Shown here: positions 18,562 to 27,430 of the stretch, one piece after another | Layout: each line of letters opens with the position of its first letter | Numbering within the stretch: position 1 is the first letter of the stretch | DNA from: Bacillus carboniphilus | Lineage (GTDB): Bacteria; Bacillota; Bacilli; Bacillales; JAIVKR01 | Length of the DNA stretch: 64,000 nt | Direction of reading: 5' to 3' | NCBI RefSeq assembly: GCF_020524035.2 | Contig: NZ_CP129013.1 | Coordinates: 2,407,822-2,471,821, forward strand | Made by a program: the position numbers and the translations under genes | The notes under the pieces: generated by a model | The model's database searches: none | What the model was told of the DNA's origin: nothing | What the model saw: only the letters and a program-made list of their open reading frames with translations

Positions 18562-19604
18562 TCATTCTTTTACCAATTGATAACCGGCTGCTTTTAACAG
18601 ACGATTCATAATGGCAAGTCCTACTCCATTTGACGGAAAAGACTCACTGAAGATTAAATCAACATCCGTATCATTAAATTTTCTTAGCGTATCGTAAATA
18701 CTGTTCCCAATCGTTCTTAAATCGCTTCTTTTCCCGCATATCATGATATAATCTGCATCATAAGCATGACGATTCTCCTCTGTCGTCAATATGCCTACTT
18801 TAAACCCTTTTTGGTGATTCTCATCTATTAATGATTGAATAAACATCGGACTTCCTTCAACTATCGTTAACGGTTTATCCGGTGCATAATGTTTGTATTT
18901 CATCCCTGGTGACCGTGGATTTTTCGTTTCTTCCATAATTGATTTATCCACAGAGATATCCCCAACTACTTGCTCTAGTTCCTCTTTTGTCACTGCACCT
19001 GGTCTTAAAATAACTGGTGGGTATTGGGTACAGTCCAGCACCGTTGATTCTAACCCTATCCCTGTTTCACCCCCCATCCACTATACCAGCAATTTTTCCA
19101 TCTAAATCACTTTTAACATGGCTTGCAGAGGTAGGACTTGGCTTTCCAGATAGATTAGCACTTGGTGCTGCGATAGGAATATTCGCTTCTTTGATGAGCT
19201 TGCAGTGCAACAGGATGATCAGGCATACGTACACCTACTGTTGACAATCCAGCCGTTACATATCGTGAAAGATTCTCTTTTTTATGTAAAACTAATGTTA
19301 ACGGACCAGGCCAAAATTTATCCACTAACTTATCCACATAATTAGGGGGGGATAAGACAATATCCTCAAGTTGATTCACCTCGCCAATATGAACGATTAG
19401 TGGATTATCACTCGGCCTCCCTTTTGCTTCAAATATCTTCTGCACAGCCTTATTTGACAAGGCATTCGCTCCTAACCCATACACTGTTTCAGTCGGAAAA
19501 GCGACGACTTCTCCTTTTTTTAATAGCTGTGCAGGTTCGAGTAGTTGTGGATAATTATCTTGTTTTGTTAACAAGTTGTCCACAGTCCAATATTTTGTAT
19601 CCAT
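18562..19604 (-). pseudogene. ywlC: Threonylcarbamoyl-AMP synthase (Sua5/YwlC), two frameshifts
   Basis: The enzyme makes threonylcarbamoyl-AMP for the t6A37 tRNA modification. The first half (19155-19604) has the KGEVVAFPTETVYGLG motif, and the C-terminal Sua5 domain lies at 18562-19077. Between them the correct peptide ([18 protein letters not shown]...) is in a third frame. One shift is near 19198-19206. The other is in a C6 run at 19070-19075 (G6 in the gene), where five Gs would restore [13 protein letters not shown]. Everything else looks functional, so sequence error is a serious possibility. The ATG has GGGAGA upstream. Confidence 0.88.
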
Positions 19605-19911
19605 TTACGTTCTCCCTTTTAAAGGTTGTTCAAAAAGTTGCCATGCAAGCATGATTACAATTCAAACATACACATAGATTAAAACTTTGTTTGTTGAAAG
19701 TATAATAGAAAATTCTATCATGACGCAACTAACGATAGTATAAGAAATTTACTAGGAATAGTTAAAATATTAAGAATTCTCAATCGTCCACAAATGAGAA
19801 ATTTTTTCTAAAAAATGTTTACGATTTGTGGATAAATCTTTTACACACAGGGTAAATGTTTGAAGACGGTAAAACCTAGCTTTTTACTACTTTTTTTCTT
19901 ACATTTAATCT
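19605..19911. other. Intergenic region upstream of ywlC with a lone family 1 repeat end
   Basis: GGTTGTTCAAAAAGT (about 19623-19638) matches the end of the family 1 repeats, but no partner end is seen. The remainder is AT-rich with no believable gene. Confidence 0.4.
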
Positions 19912-19951
19912 AAAAGAAAGGTAGTTACCCACATTTTGTGGATAACTACCT
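19912..19951 (-). terminator. Terminator of ywlB
   Basis: On the minus strand AGGTAGTTA-CCACA and TGTGG-TAACTACCT form a strong stem with one mismatch over a short loop, followed by TTCTTTT. It lies about 40 bases after the ywlB stop. Confidence 0.8.
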
Positions 19952-19990
19952 CGATTTTGTTAATAACTTTGTGGATTGTAACCGTTTTAT

Positions 19991-20413
19991 TTATTTTGCC
20001 ATAATGACCGTTTCCTCCGATAAATCTTTCATTTTCTCAGCAACCTTTTCAGGTATATCGCCTTTCTCCATTTTATAATAACCAATAAGTCCAAATAGTT
20101 CTTCTGCTGGTTCCGTACTTGCCTTTACAAATAGTTTTTCTAGTTTATACTTAGCCTTCAATTGTTCAATTCCTTCGATTAAGGACAAGGCATAAGCTTG
20201 ACCAATTTCTGGAGTGACAATTAACAAGCGTACTAATCCATTGTTTTCAACTATTTCTAAACCAACCGATGCCACCACTTTATCATCTTTATCTTGTAAG
20301 ATAATAAATGCCTCACATATTTCTTTAAAGCGATCCCAGTCTACCTTTACGTAGCTTATGAATTCTGCCAACTTACTATAATCTTGTTCCTCTGCAATCT
20401 TTAAACGATACAT
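19991..20413 (-). CDS. ywlB: YwlB-like GNAT-family protein
   Basis: The 140-residue protein occupies the ywlB position between spoIIR and ywlC and has a GNAT-like layout: MYRLKIAEEQDYSKLAEFI at the start, KVVASVGLEIVENNGLVRLL for the central strands, and ELFGLIGYYKMEKGD near the end. The acetyl-CoA pyrophosphate loop is weak, so catalytic activity is uncertain. The ATG follows GAGGTGGAGAGG. Confidence 0.7.
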   Translation of the reverse strand: MYRLKIAEEQDYSKLAEFISYVKVDWDRFKEICEAFIILQDKDDKVVASVGLEIVENNGLVRLLIVTPEIGQAYALSLIEGIEQLKAKYKLEKLFVKASTEPAEELFGLIGYYKMEKGDIPEKVAEKMKDLSEETVIMAK

Positions 20414-20507
20414 AGCCTCTCCACCTCATTTTCATATGTTATTACATTCTATGAGGTAGGATAAGGATTAGACTAAAAAGTTGGGATTAGTAACTTAATT
20501 GATCCTA

Positions 20508-21182
20508 TTATGAAAACAATCCTTCAAACCATTCTACTAGGAAAAACTTCACTTCTACTTTATCCTCTTCTTCTTCCTTTTTTGGCTTTTCAATTTCTTC
20601 TAATAACGTTGCAAGCTGGTCATTGTCCTCCTTTTCTTCTTTCTTCTTTGCTTCTTCCTCCTCTTCTACCGCCTCTCCGTTTGAAAAATCGAGGAAACAT
20701 AGTGGAGGAAACAGTACACACCACCAATTCGCTCCTTCTGCTTCTCCTAATGAGATCAGGAGCGCTTGATAGGTTCCTGCGGGGTAAAGATAGTTTCCAT
20801 ATAATTTTGTCGGAAACTCTACTCGTTTAAACGACACGGAATAACTTTGAATATTGCTTTCTTCTATCATTGTCTCTTCCACTATTTTTTCTATGTCCAC
20901 TAACTTTTCTTCAATCAGCTTATGGGCTTCTTCAACGGATGTTAGTTTTTCTACCCACACATTAATTTCTTCATTCACTTGATCTCTTATTTTACGCTTA
21001 AGTTGCTGATCTTCTTTTGAGTCACTATTTGCTAATATTCTTAAACGAATTGCGTCGTCTGGAATGGTCACCGTTTCATTACCGTTCGCACTTGTTGGAG
21101 ACTGATAGGCTGTCCCTAATGCTCCTACTAACAAAATACATATGTATATTAAAATGCTTCTTTGCATATTTTTCTTTTTCAT
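20508..21182 (-). CDS. spoIIR: Stage II sporulation protein R
   Basis: SpoIIR is made in the forespore, crosses the septum and activates SpoIIGA to process pro-sigma-E in the mother cell. The protein of about 224 residues has an N-terminal membrane/signal segment (SILIYICILLVGALGTAY), then the conserved IRLRILANSDSKEDQQLKR and the segment LYGNYLYPAGTYQALLISLG. The core ends NWWCVLFPPLCFLDFS, followed by a Glu/Lys-rich tail that makes the end highly charged. A GTG three bases earlier is possible; ATG was chosen for its 8-base spacing to GGGGGAG. A clear sigma-F promoter was not recognised. Confidence 0.95.
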   Translation of the reverse strand: MKKKNMQRSILIYICILLVGALGTAYQSPTSANGNETVTIPDDAIRLRILANSDSKEDQQLKRKIRDQVNEEINVWVEKLTSVEEAHKLIEEKLVDIEKIVEETMIEESNIQSYSVSFKRVEFPTKLYGNYLYPAGTYQALLISLGEAEGANWWCVLFPPLCFLDFSNGEAVEEEEEAKKKEEKEDNDQLATLLEEIEKPKKEEEEDKVEVKFFLVEWFEGLFS

Positions 21183-21267
21183 CACTAGATCTCCCCCTTA
21201 CACGACATTATGGACAAGAGGGAAGGAATTTAAACATAGAAAGAGATTAATAGGTTGGGGAAGTGTT

Positions 21268-21303
21268 TAAAAGCTATCACTCTCAATGATTGAGAGTGAT
21301 AGC
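21268..21303 (-). terminator. Terminator at the end of the tail/lysis operon
   Basis: GCTATCACTCTCAAT and its complement form a perfect stem at 21273-21303, with TTTT after it on the minus strand. It lies 6 bases after the amidase stop codon and marks the left edge of the phage-derived block. Confidence 0.9.
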
Positions 21304-21308
21304 GAGGT

Positions 21309-22010
21309 TTATTCTTGAATGATGAAAGCATCGATACCCTTTGCTTTTAAGCTACGAACATGCCGTTCTGCATTATTTTTTTCTTTAAATGCACCTACCT
21401 GAACTTTATATAACTTCGAAGATATGTTTAGTTCTTTTATGTTTCTTTTCTTTTTTAATTTATATTGAGAAGCGATTCCTTGAGCAATCGCATCAGCACA
21501 CTTTTGTCGATACTGATCAGACTTTAAAAGTTGGGATTCTTCTTTGTTTGTCATAAAGCCACATTCACAAAGAATAGCGGTCATTTTCGTTTCTCTTAGC
21601 ACGTGAAAATTAGCAGCCTTCACTCCTCGATTTCTTCTTCCCGTCTCATGAACTAAATTCTTTTGGACTAAGGATGCAAGAGATAACGCTTCTTTCGGTC
21701 TAGATGGATATATATAAGTCTCAATGCCACTAGGATTAGTGAATCCCCTTCCGTATGCATTCGCGTGAACAGATACGTAACAGTTTGCCGCAAATGAATT
21801 GGCTTTATTTGTTCTTTCTACTAATGGAATATCTTTTTCTCCCGTATGGTCATCAACTCGCAAAATCATGACATCTTGGTATTCTTTTAACTTTCTTATA
21901 GTCTTTTGGACAACTTTACTATTAAACTCCCATTCTCTCATAGTTCCGTCTGGTACTCGCTTTCCTGGCGTATGCATTCCGTGACCAGCATCTAGGACGA
22001 TTTTAATCAA
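21309..22010 (-). CDS. N-acetylmuramoyl-L-alanine amidase (endolysin) with SPOR-like domain
   Basis: The Amidase_3 domain (residues 1-185) cleaves the bond between MurNAc and the stem peptide. Zinc ligands appear in VLDAGHG and in YVSVHANAYG, with the catalytic glutamate in ILCECGFMTN. A C-terminal SPOR-type segment (KLYKVQVGAFKEKNNAERHV) should bind peptidoglycan. The start is a TTG behind AAAGGGG. With the holin and XhlA genes it makes a standard lysis cassette. There is no signal peptide, so export depends on the holin. Confidence 0.9.
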   Translation of the reverse strand: MIKIVLDAGHGMHTPGKRVPDGTMREWEFNSKVVQKTIRKLKEYQDVMILRVDDHTGEKDIPLVERTNKANSFAANCYVSVHANAYGRGFTNPSGIETYIYPSRPKEALSLASLVQKNLVHETGRRNRGVKAANFHVLRETKMTAILCECGFMTNKEESQLLKSDQYRQKCADAIAQGIASQYKLKKKRNIKELNISSKLYKVQVGAFKEKNNAERHVRSLKAKGIDAFIIQE

Positions 22011-22034
22011 TCAGATCTTCCCCTTTCATCTTTT

Positions 22035-22223
22035 TTAAAGTTCCAGATTATCTTTATATCCTCTACCAAGCGAAGGATTGTTCACTATTCCTCCCGCTAC
22101 TAAAACAGCTAAGATAGCATCAACAATTTCTTGGTATCTTGCTGGTGCAATTAAATCATTGACAAAAAGACCGATGAGAGAGAATAAAGCAACCCATAAT
22201 CCATAGTTTCTAAAACGATCCAT
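22035..22223 (-). CDS. Phage holin (phi-LC3-like)
   Basis: The 62-residue protein has two hydrophobic stretches (LWVALFSLIGLFVNDLIA and AILAVLVAGGIVNNPS) and a charged tail (GRGYKDNLEL). This matches small phi-LC3/A118-type holins that open the membrane for the endolysin. Its start overlaps the end of the XhlA gene by 14 bases. Confidence 0.8.
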   Translation of the reverse strand: MDRFRNYGLWVALFSLIGLFVNDLIAPARYQEIVDAILAVLVAGGIVNNPSLGRGYKDNLEL

Positions 22224-22419
22224 ATAACATTCCCCCGTTCATAACCAAACCAATGATGGCAATAACAATGGCCCCTATTACGATTCTTAGGAGCCAAGTC
22301 GTATTGGATTTAATAGAAGAAAGATCCGCTTTGATATCGGTGATGTTTGATTCGGCAACAGCAATACGTGTCTTTAAATCCGTAATATCATGTTCTAACT
22401 GTCTGATTCTTTCTTCCAT
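22210..22419 (-). CDS. xhlA: XhlA-type haemolysin/lysis accessory protein
   Basis: The protein has 69 residues: an N-terminal coiled coil (EERIRQLEHDITDLKTRIA) and a C-terminal membrane helix (RIVIGAIVIAIIGLVMNGG). This is the form of XhlA, which works with the holin in PBSX-type lysis. The ATG at 22417-22419 follows AGAGGTGATGAT and is preferred to a start 17 codons earlier. Confidence 0.85.
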   Translation of the reverse strand: MEERIRQLEHDITDLKTRIAVAESNITDIKADLSSIKSNTTWLLRIVIGAIVIAIIGLVMNGGMLYGSF

Positions 22420-22533
22420 ATCATCACCTCTTTCCGTAAGAAAGCAAGGGATTCTAGTACGTTGAATCATGTAATAAAGTCCTTTGCTAGCTCCTTTAAT
22501 GAGTCCTTTTAAAATTCGCCAAAAGAAAAAGCC

Positions 22534-22695
22534 CTATCTGGACTCATTTTGTTCTTCGTTATTTTCATTTTTTGATTCCATTACATGCTTTAGTTGGGCT
22601 TGAAGAATCGCATTTTCTTTCGTTAGTTCCGCCACACGGCTACTCATTACATTTAAAATTTCGTTTACGTCAATTTGTTGTTGTGTTTGTTCCAT
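22534..22695 (-). CDS. Small coiled-coil protein of the tail operon
   Basis: This 53-residue frame (MEQTQQQIDVNEILNVMSSR... to NENNEEQNESR) follows AAGGAG and overlaps the last 26 bases of the tail-tip gene. The overlap and ribosome site make translation likely. The central part (SRVAELTKENAILQAQLK) is a short coiled coil. Small genes of this type are common between tail-fibre and lysis genes. The function is unknown. Confidence 0.7.
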   Translation of the reverse strand: MEQTQQQIDVNEILNVMSSRVAELTKENAILQAQLKHVMESKNENNEEQNESR

Positions 22696-25600
22696 TTTGA
22701 TCTTCTCCTTGTAGTTGGTTTTCTAAATCGATTACTTTATCGTTTAATTCTTGGATAGCTTTCCATAAATACGACACCATACTATAGTTACTGATCCCTG
22801 CTCCACTAGGACTTACAATGTCTACAGGTGCTTCGTCTAAGATTATTCCAAGGCGTGGCATTTCTTCATCTAAATCATTCAGTAAGTGGTAGTTATAAAC
22901 AGGTGTGCTTGCAATGCTTTCTAGTACGCTATCTTCATAAGCTACTATATTTTTCTTCAAATCACGGCTAGATGTTTCCGTTAAATCGGAACAGTGTAAA
23001 TCAGCATAACCATTATCACTACTGTTCCTTATCTGAACAGTGTTTGACGTTTTTAGGAATTTGATTACCGCCCTATTTGCCCCTTGTAAGGTAGAATGCC
23101 CGTTCCCATCAGAACTCGTTTTAAATCGAAACCAAAAACCTTTTTTACCTCCAATATTGAAGTCTGAATCACTATGAGTATTATCATTATAGACGGTCAT
23201 TCTATATGGACTAGAACTAGAAGGAAAACCAAAAAAACCTTTTCTAACTACTTCACCAATGTCACCATATTCTCTTGCTGTAAACCTCATATCTTGATAA
23301 CCACTTGAATAACTACTTCTTAATTCTAATGTTGTTCTAGGATCACCACTAACTATTTCATGAATTCCAGTACTCCAATATAGAGTTCTACCTTTACCAT
23401 CACCTTTAGTTACCTTAAAATCTGGGTAAGACGAACTAACAAACGGTCTTCTATATTCAAATCCATATTCAAAGACGGTTGCCCTTTCTTCATACCCGTT
23501 ACGATTTTCAAAATCATACGAATCATAAACATTTAACTCACCGCGTTCTAATATTACTGTTCTATTACTTTCTGCATTTCCATTGTCCTCATAAGTCAGT
23601 ATTCGGTCACCTTCTATTTGTGTATACCCATCACTATTATTTGATGTTATTTTAACCCCCTCAAGATGACCTGTTGTAACCTTGCCTAAGTTTGCAGTTA
23701 AAGAAGATAGAGAGGTTATATTGATATGCCTAGCTGTTATAGTATCTGTATATATTTTCCCACCATCAATATAAGTTCTATTTGAAGAATGTGTCCAATT
23801 TGTTATTTTACTAGAAGTTGAATCCCAGTTATTTATTTTACTTTTCATATTTGTGTCAAAACTACTAAACGTTACTGCCCCGCTAATATCAATTTTACTA
23901 GCATCAATTTCTATACGTTCGGGTGATTGATTAATAGTTGAAATAATCTTGTCAGTAGATACCTTTAACGTTAACCCATCAGCCGTCTGTTCAATGTTTG
24001 ATTCTGCTAGTTCTACACGTTCCCCCAAATCAGTCACAGTTGAATTATCAGCTTTACCGTTTAAAGCATTTGTGTAAGTGGAAGACTTCGTCACTGTTGA
24101 AATAATAGCGGTATCCGTTGTTCTAAATTTAACGTCATTTACAACACTTGTTAATGTTTCTATCTCACCGTCAGTATGTGCCTTTGCCTGTGTAAGTGCT
24201 TCACTAGCCTTTTCCTCCGCGTGTGAGTTAGCCCTACCTTCAGCTTCACTAGCTTTAGTTTCTGCATGACTTTTAGAGTTAGCATTACTATTGGCTATTA
24301 TAGATTCACTTGCTTTTTCTAACGATTCAACAAGACTTGATAGCATCGTTTTATACGTAGAAAACTTAGAATCTACATTGGCTTTCTCACTAGCTGTTGT
24401 TTTTCCATCTGCTATAGCACTGTTTATAGCACTAATTAAAGTTTCATGACCATTATTAGCAAAGTCAGACCATTTAGTAGCCAAGTTACTCTTTTCAGTA
24501 GAACCAATAAAACCGTTGTTATAAGCGTTATTCTTACGATTCTCTAAATCTGTATAAGCTGTCTCCAGTTGAACTATATACGTTTGTAAGACTTTAGCTT
24601 CAGACTGTTCAATGATTCCATCTTTAAAGCTGTTGTCCACATAAGTTTGTAAACTCCCTACAGCCTCTTCAGAATTCGCCTTAGCTTCAGTGATAGCTTC
24701 GGTTTTTGCCGTAGCCACATCACCTGGATTCGCTTTTTTCGATGGATCATATTCATCCGACTCATACGTTGTTTTTGATCCGATTCGTACAAACTGGGCA
24801 TCTAATATCCCTGCATTAATTTTATCGGCATTTAAATTATCAATATGGGCAGCGGTAATGGAGGCCTCTGCAATTTTTGCTCCATCTATCGCCGCGTCTT
24901 CAATCTTTGCTTTTTTAATCGCTCCATCTTTAATTTGCGCTGTATCTATAGCTGCCTTTTCAATTTTTGCATTTGTAATGGCCCCATTTTGAATGGCTGC
25001 ATTCCCAACGGCTAACTTCCCTATCTTTTCTTCTGTAACAGCCTCTTTTGCCAGCTTTTCTGCATCGATAGATAAATCTACAATTAAGTCTGCGTTTATT
25101 GCGCCAAGTAAAATATCGTCTGAGACTATTTTTGCAGTTGTAGCCGTTACTTGTGGAGAAAATGCACTCGTTGTCCCGTGAGTATTTACTGCTCTCACTT
25201 TGTAGTACCACTGGTCATTCGTATCAACTTTATGACCATAGCCACCTGCTTTACCTCTCCAGAGTAAGTTGCTTTCATCCGGGTTGAAGTTATTAACTTG
25301 CGAAGCAAACAACTCATAGCAAGCAACTGATGATGAAGGATCGAAGTCCCATTTTAACGCGATCGTCCGGAAACCTCCTGAAGCACTGAAGTTAGTAGGA
25401 ATCCTTGGCACTTGATCAACAAAGCTTGCATCATCGATTTGCGGCTTTTGACTCCAAACCCCTGCCTGATCGTTTACTTTGGCTTCTAATTTATCTAAAC
25501 GTTGATCATCCGTAAATAAAGGGAGGAAGTTGCCTAGTTTAACGATAGTTCGTTCAGGTTTGTGTAACAAACGTTGAATTTCGATCACTCTAGCTTCTAT

Positions 25601-26641
25601 TAATATCTCTGGAACAAACTGACGATCAATAACAAAGACTGTATCTCCTAGGCGAACCTTTTCATGTTCAAAACCTGATAATTCTTCTAATGCATTCACA
25701 CTTAGTTCGTAAGATACTAAAGGACTGGTTCTTTCCTGTAAAGCTTGCCACGTCTGTCTTAAGAGATCCTGTTCATCTTCTATATCAGATGCGTCAAAAA
25801 AACCAAAGCGATGCCTCGTCCCATTTTCTCTCCCATATCGTGATAATGCATCTTTATCTCCTATCCATTCTTGTCCTATCGGCTTATTAGCAGGATCACC
25901 CGCTTCCATTTTCCATTCAACATTCTTAAAACTTCTTCTTACTGTCAATCCATCTGCCGTTTCTTCACTTTTCCCGCGTCCAATAAGAGCGGTTTTAGGG
26001 TATGAAACGATCGTTCTACGAATCTTTTGAAGATCTTTTGTCATTTCAAATCTTTTTCCCGTATCTTCGCCTCGCCTAGTCAAAAGATTGATGTATCGAC
26101 CAGAGATTTGATTATCTTTCACTACAATGTGATCCTTTATCTCTCCACCCCAAGTTTCAACTATCTTTTGAATCCCATCTAGTACACTTTCATAATGAAA
26201 CTGAATACTTTTTTGTCCTAACTCAGCTACTTCACCTTTTTCAAAACGAGTATCCTTCAGTACATCTGAAAGTGCCTCACTTAAAGTTACTTCTTGTAAA
26301 CTCATCTCGCTTAAAGGCTCATCTGCCAATTCATCTTTCCATGCTACCATACAAAATACTTCTTTATATAAAAGATCCTCATGAACTTCATCCAGCTCTT
26401 TTATGACAAATAAACGAAAATCACCATCTTGATCTTTCATGGCTACCAATTTTTCTTCTTTTATAAAGTTTGAGTCAGGATGATTAGCTGGAACCCAAAA
26501 CGTAAACGAATGATCTTTATTTAGTTGTTCTATATGCTCGGCTTCCTTGTAGTAGAAAGGCGTTGACCTTTGTTCTTCTCCTGCTCCATTCGCCATAATA
26601 ATGGTCTCTAGTTGTTCATTTTTATTAAAGATGTATAGCAC
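22670..26641 (-). CDS. Tail-tip/baseplate protein (Tal-like) with fibronectin III, coiled coil and S74 chaperone end
   Basis: In this 1323-residue receptor-binding tip protein, residues 1-400 look like a prophage endopeptidase tail domain. Residues about 430-510 resemble a fibronectin III module. From 530 to 620 there are repeats of the GAITNAKIEKAAI type that form a trimeric shaft, followed by a long coiled coil. The last 100 residues (SSRDLKKNI...) are an intramolecular chaperone of the endosialidase/S74 type, which self-cleaves after trimer folding. The start is a GTG behind GAGGTGA. It should recognise the cell surface and may hydrolyse it locally. Confidence 0.88.
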   Translation of the reverse strand: MLYIFNKNEQLETIIMANGAGEEQRSTPFYYKEAEHIEQLNKDHSFTFWVPANHPDSNFIKEEKLVAMKDQDGDFRLFVIKELDEVHEDLLYKEVFCMVAWKDELADEPLSEMSLQEVTLSEALSDVLKDTRFEKGEVAELGQKSIQFHYESVLDGIQKIVETWGGEIKDHIVVKDNQISGRYINLLTRRGEDTGKRFEMTKDLQKIRRTIVSYPKTALIGRGKSEETADGLTVRRSFKNVEWKMEAGDPANKPIGQEWIGDKDALSRYGRENGTRHRFGFFDASDIEDEQDLLRQTWQALQERTSPLVSYELSVNALEELSGFEHEKVRLGDTVFVIDRQFVPEILIEARVIEIQRLLHKPERTIVKLGNFLPLFTDDQRLDKLEAKVNDQAGVWSQKPQIDDASFVDQVPRIPTNFSASGGFRTIALKWDFDPSSSVACYELFASQVNNFNPDESNLLWRGKAGGYGHKVDTNDQWYYKVRAVNTHGTTSAFSPQVTATTAKIVSDDILLGAINADLIVDLSIDAEKLAKEAVTEEKIGKLAVGNAAIQNGAITNAKIEKAAIDTAQIKDGAIKKAKIEDAAIDGAKIAEASITAAHIDNLNADKINAGILDAQFVRIGSKTTYESDEYDPSKKANPGDVATAKTEAITEAKANSEEAVGSLQTYVDNSFKDGIIEQSEAKVLQTYIVQLETAYTDLENRKNNAYNNGFIGSTEKSNLATKWSDFANNGHETLISAINSAIADGKTTASEKANVDSKFSTYKTMLSSLVESLEKASESIIANSNANSKSHAETKASEAEGRANSHAEEKASEALTQAKAHTDGEIETLTSVVNDVKFRTTDTAIISTVTKSSTYTNALNGKADNSTVTDLGERVELAESNIEQTADGLTLKVSTDKIISTINQSPERIEIDASKIDISGAVTFSSFDTNMKSKINNWDSTSSKITNWTHSSNRTYIDGGKIYTDTITARHINITSLSSLTANLGKVTTGHLEGVKITSNNSDGYTQIEGDRILTYEDNGNAESNRTVILERGELNVYDSYDFENRNGYEERATVFEYGFEYRRPFVSSSYPDFKVTKGDGKGRTLYWSTGIHEIVSGDPRTTLELRSSYSSGYQDMRFTAREYGDIGEVVRKGFFGFPSSSSPYRMTVYNDNTHSDSDFNIGGKKGFWFRFKTSSDGNGHSTLQGANRAVIKFLKTSNTVQIRNSSDNGYADLHCSDLTETSSRDLKKNIVAYEDSVLESIASTPVYNYHLLNDLDEEMPRLGIILDEAPVDIVSPSGAGISNYSMVSYLWKAIQELNDKVIDLENQLQGEDQNGTNTTTN

Positions 26642-26710
26642 AATCTGTCACCTCACTTTAAAAATCAACTCTCCCTATCTTGATATAGGAAGAGTTGCTA
26701 ATAATTCGAT

Positions 26711-27430
26711 TTAGATCCACCTAGGTCTCCATATTAGCTCTGTTGTCGTTCCATCTGTCACTGTAATCGTTTGTTTACCCGGCAATAAATCAAAAAACTC
26801 GCTGCTCGCCCAATCAAAAGACGTCATTGCGAGTTGATCATTGATTAAGATCTTACCGTTATGAAAATGGACTTCTAAAATATCTTCTTTCTGAAAGTCC
26901 CATTTAATCTTGACATATTTGTCCTGTTCTTGATGAAATACTTTGTATTCTTTCACAGGTTCAGTGATGGTTGCCACTAAACGTAGTGGGGTTTGATAGG
27001 AGCCGAGTCCCGTTTGATTGACCGATTGAGTAAAAGAAACTCTTTTTTCTATGCCATATTTAAACGGATCTGTACAAACAAATGTTAAAGTCCCTTTACC
27101 AACAGATGCTATTTCTTCTAAATCTGAATTCCCTTCTAATATTCCATAATAGGTCATATTCGGTTCATCGGAAAAAACAATGGGAACTTCAAAGTCTGTG
27201 TTTAGGACTCCGTTTAACTGATCTACCTTTTTCCTTAAATCATTGAGAGAGTCTGCTATCATCAAAAACGAAACAGAAAGGACACGCTCTGTTAGCTGTC
27301 TCCGTTGAAAAAAAGACCCGTCCTTTCCTGGTATAGACTGACGAATCGTAGTTTGGGATAAGGGACCTCTCCCGTTTATTTCAGTCACTCTGATTAATTC
27401 ACTTAAATCTTTTCCATTGAAGGTTAACAT
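26711..27430 (-). CDS. Distal tail protein (Dit)
   Basis: The 239-residue protein begins MLTFNGKDLSELIRVTEING and contains SIPGKDGSFF and a C-terminal galectin-like half, the pattern of siphovirus Dit hubs (PF05709). Dit forms the ring joining the tail tube and the tip protein encoded next. The start codon directly abuts the tape-measure stop (TAAATG), so the two are coupled. Confidence 0.88.
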   Translation of the reverse strand: MLTFNGKDLSELIRVTEINGRGPLSQTTIRQSIPGKDGSFFQRRQLTERVLSVSFLMIADSLNDLRKKVDQLNGVLNTDFEVPIVFSDEPNMTYYGILEGNSDLEEIASVGKGTLTFVCTDPFKYGIEKRVSFTQSVNQTGLGSYQTPLRLVATITEPVKEYKVFHQEQDKYVKIKWDFQKEDILEVHFHNGKILINDQLAMTSFDWASSEFFDLLPGKQTITVTDGTTTELIWRPRWI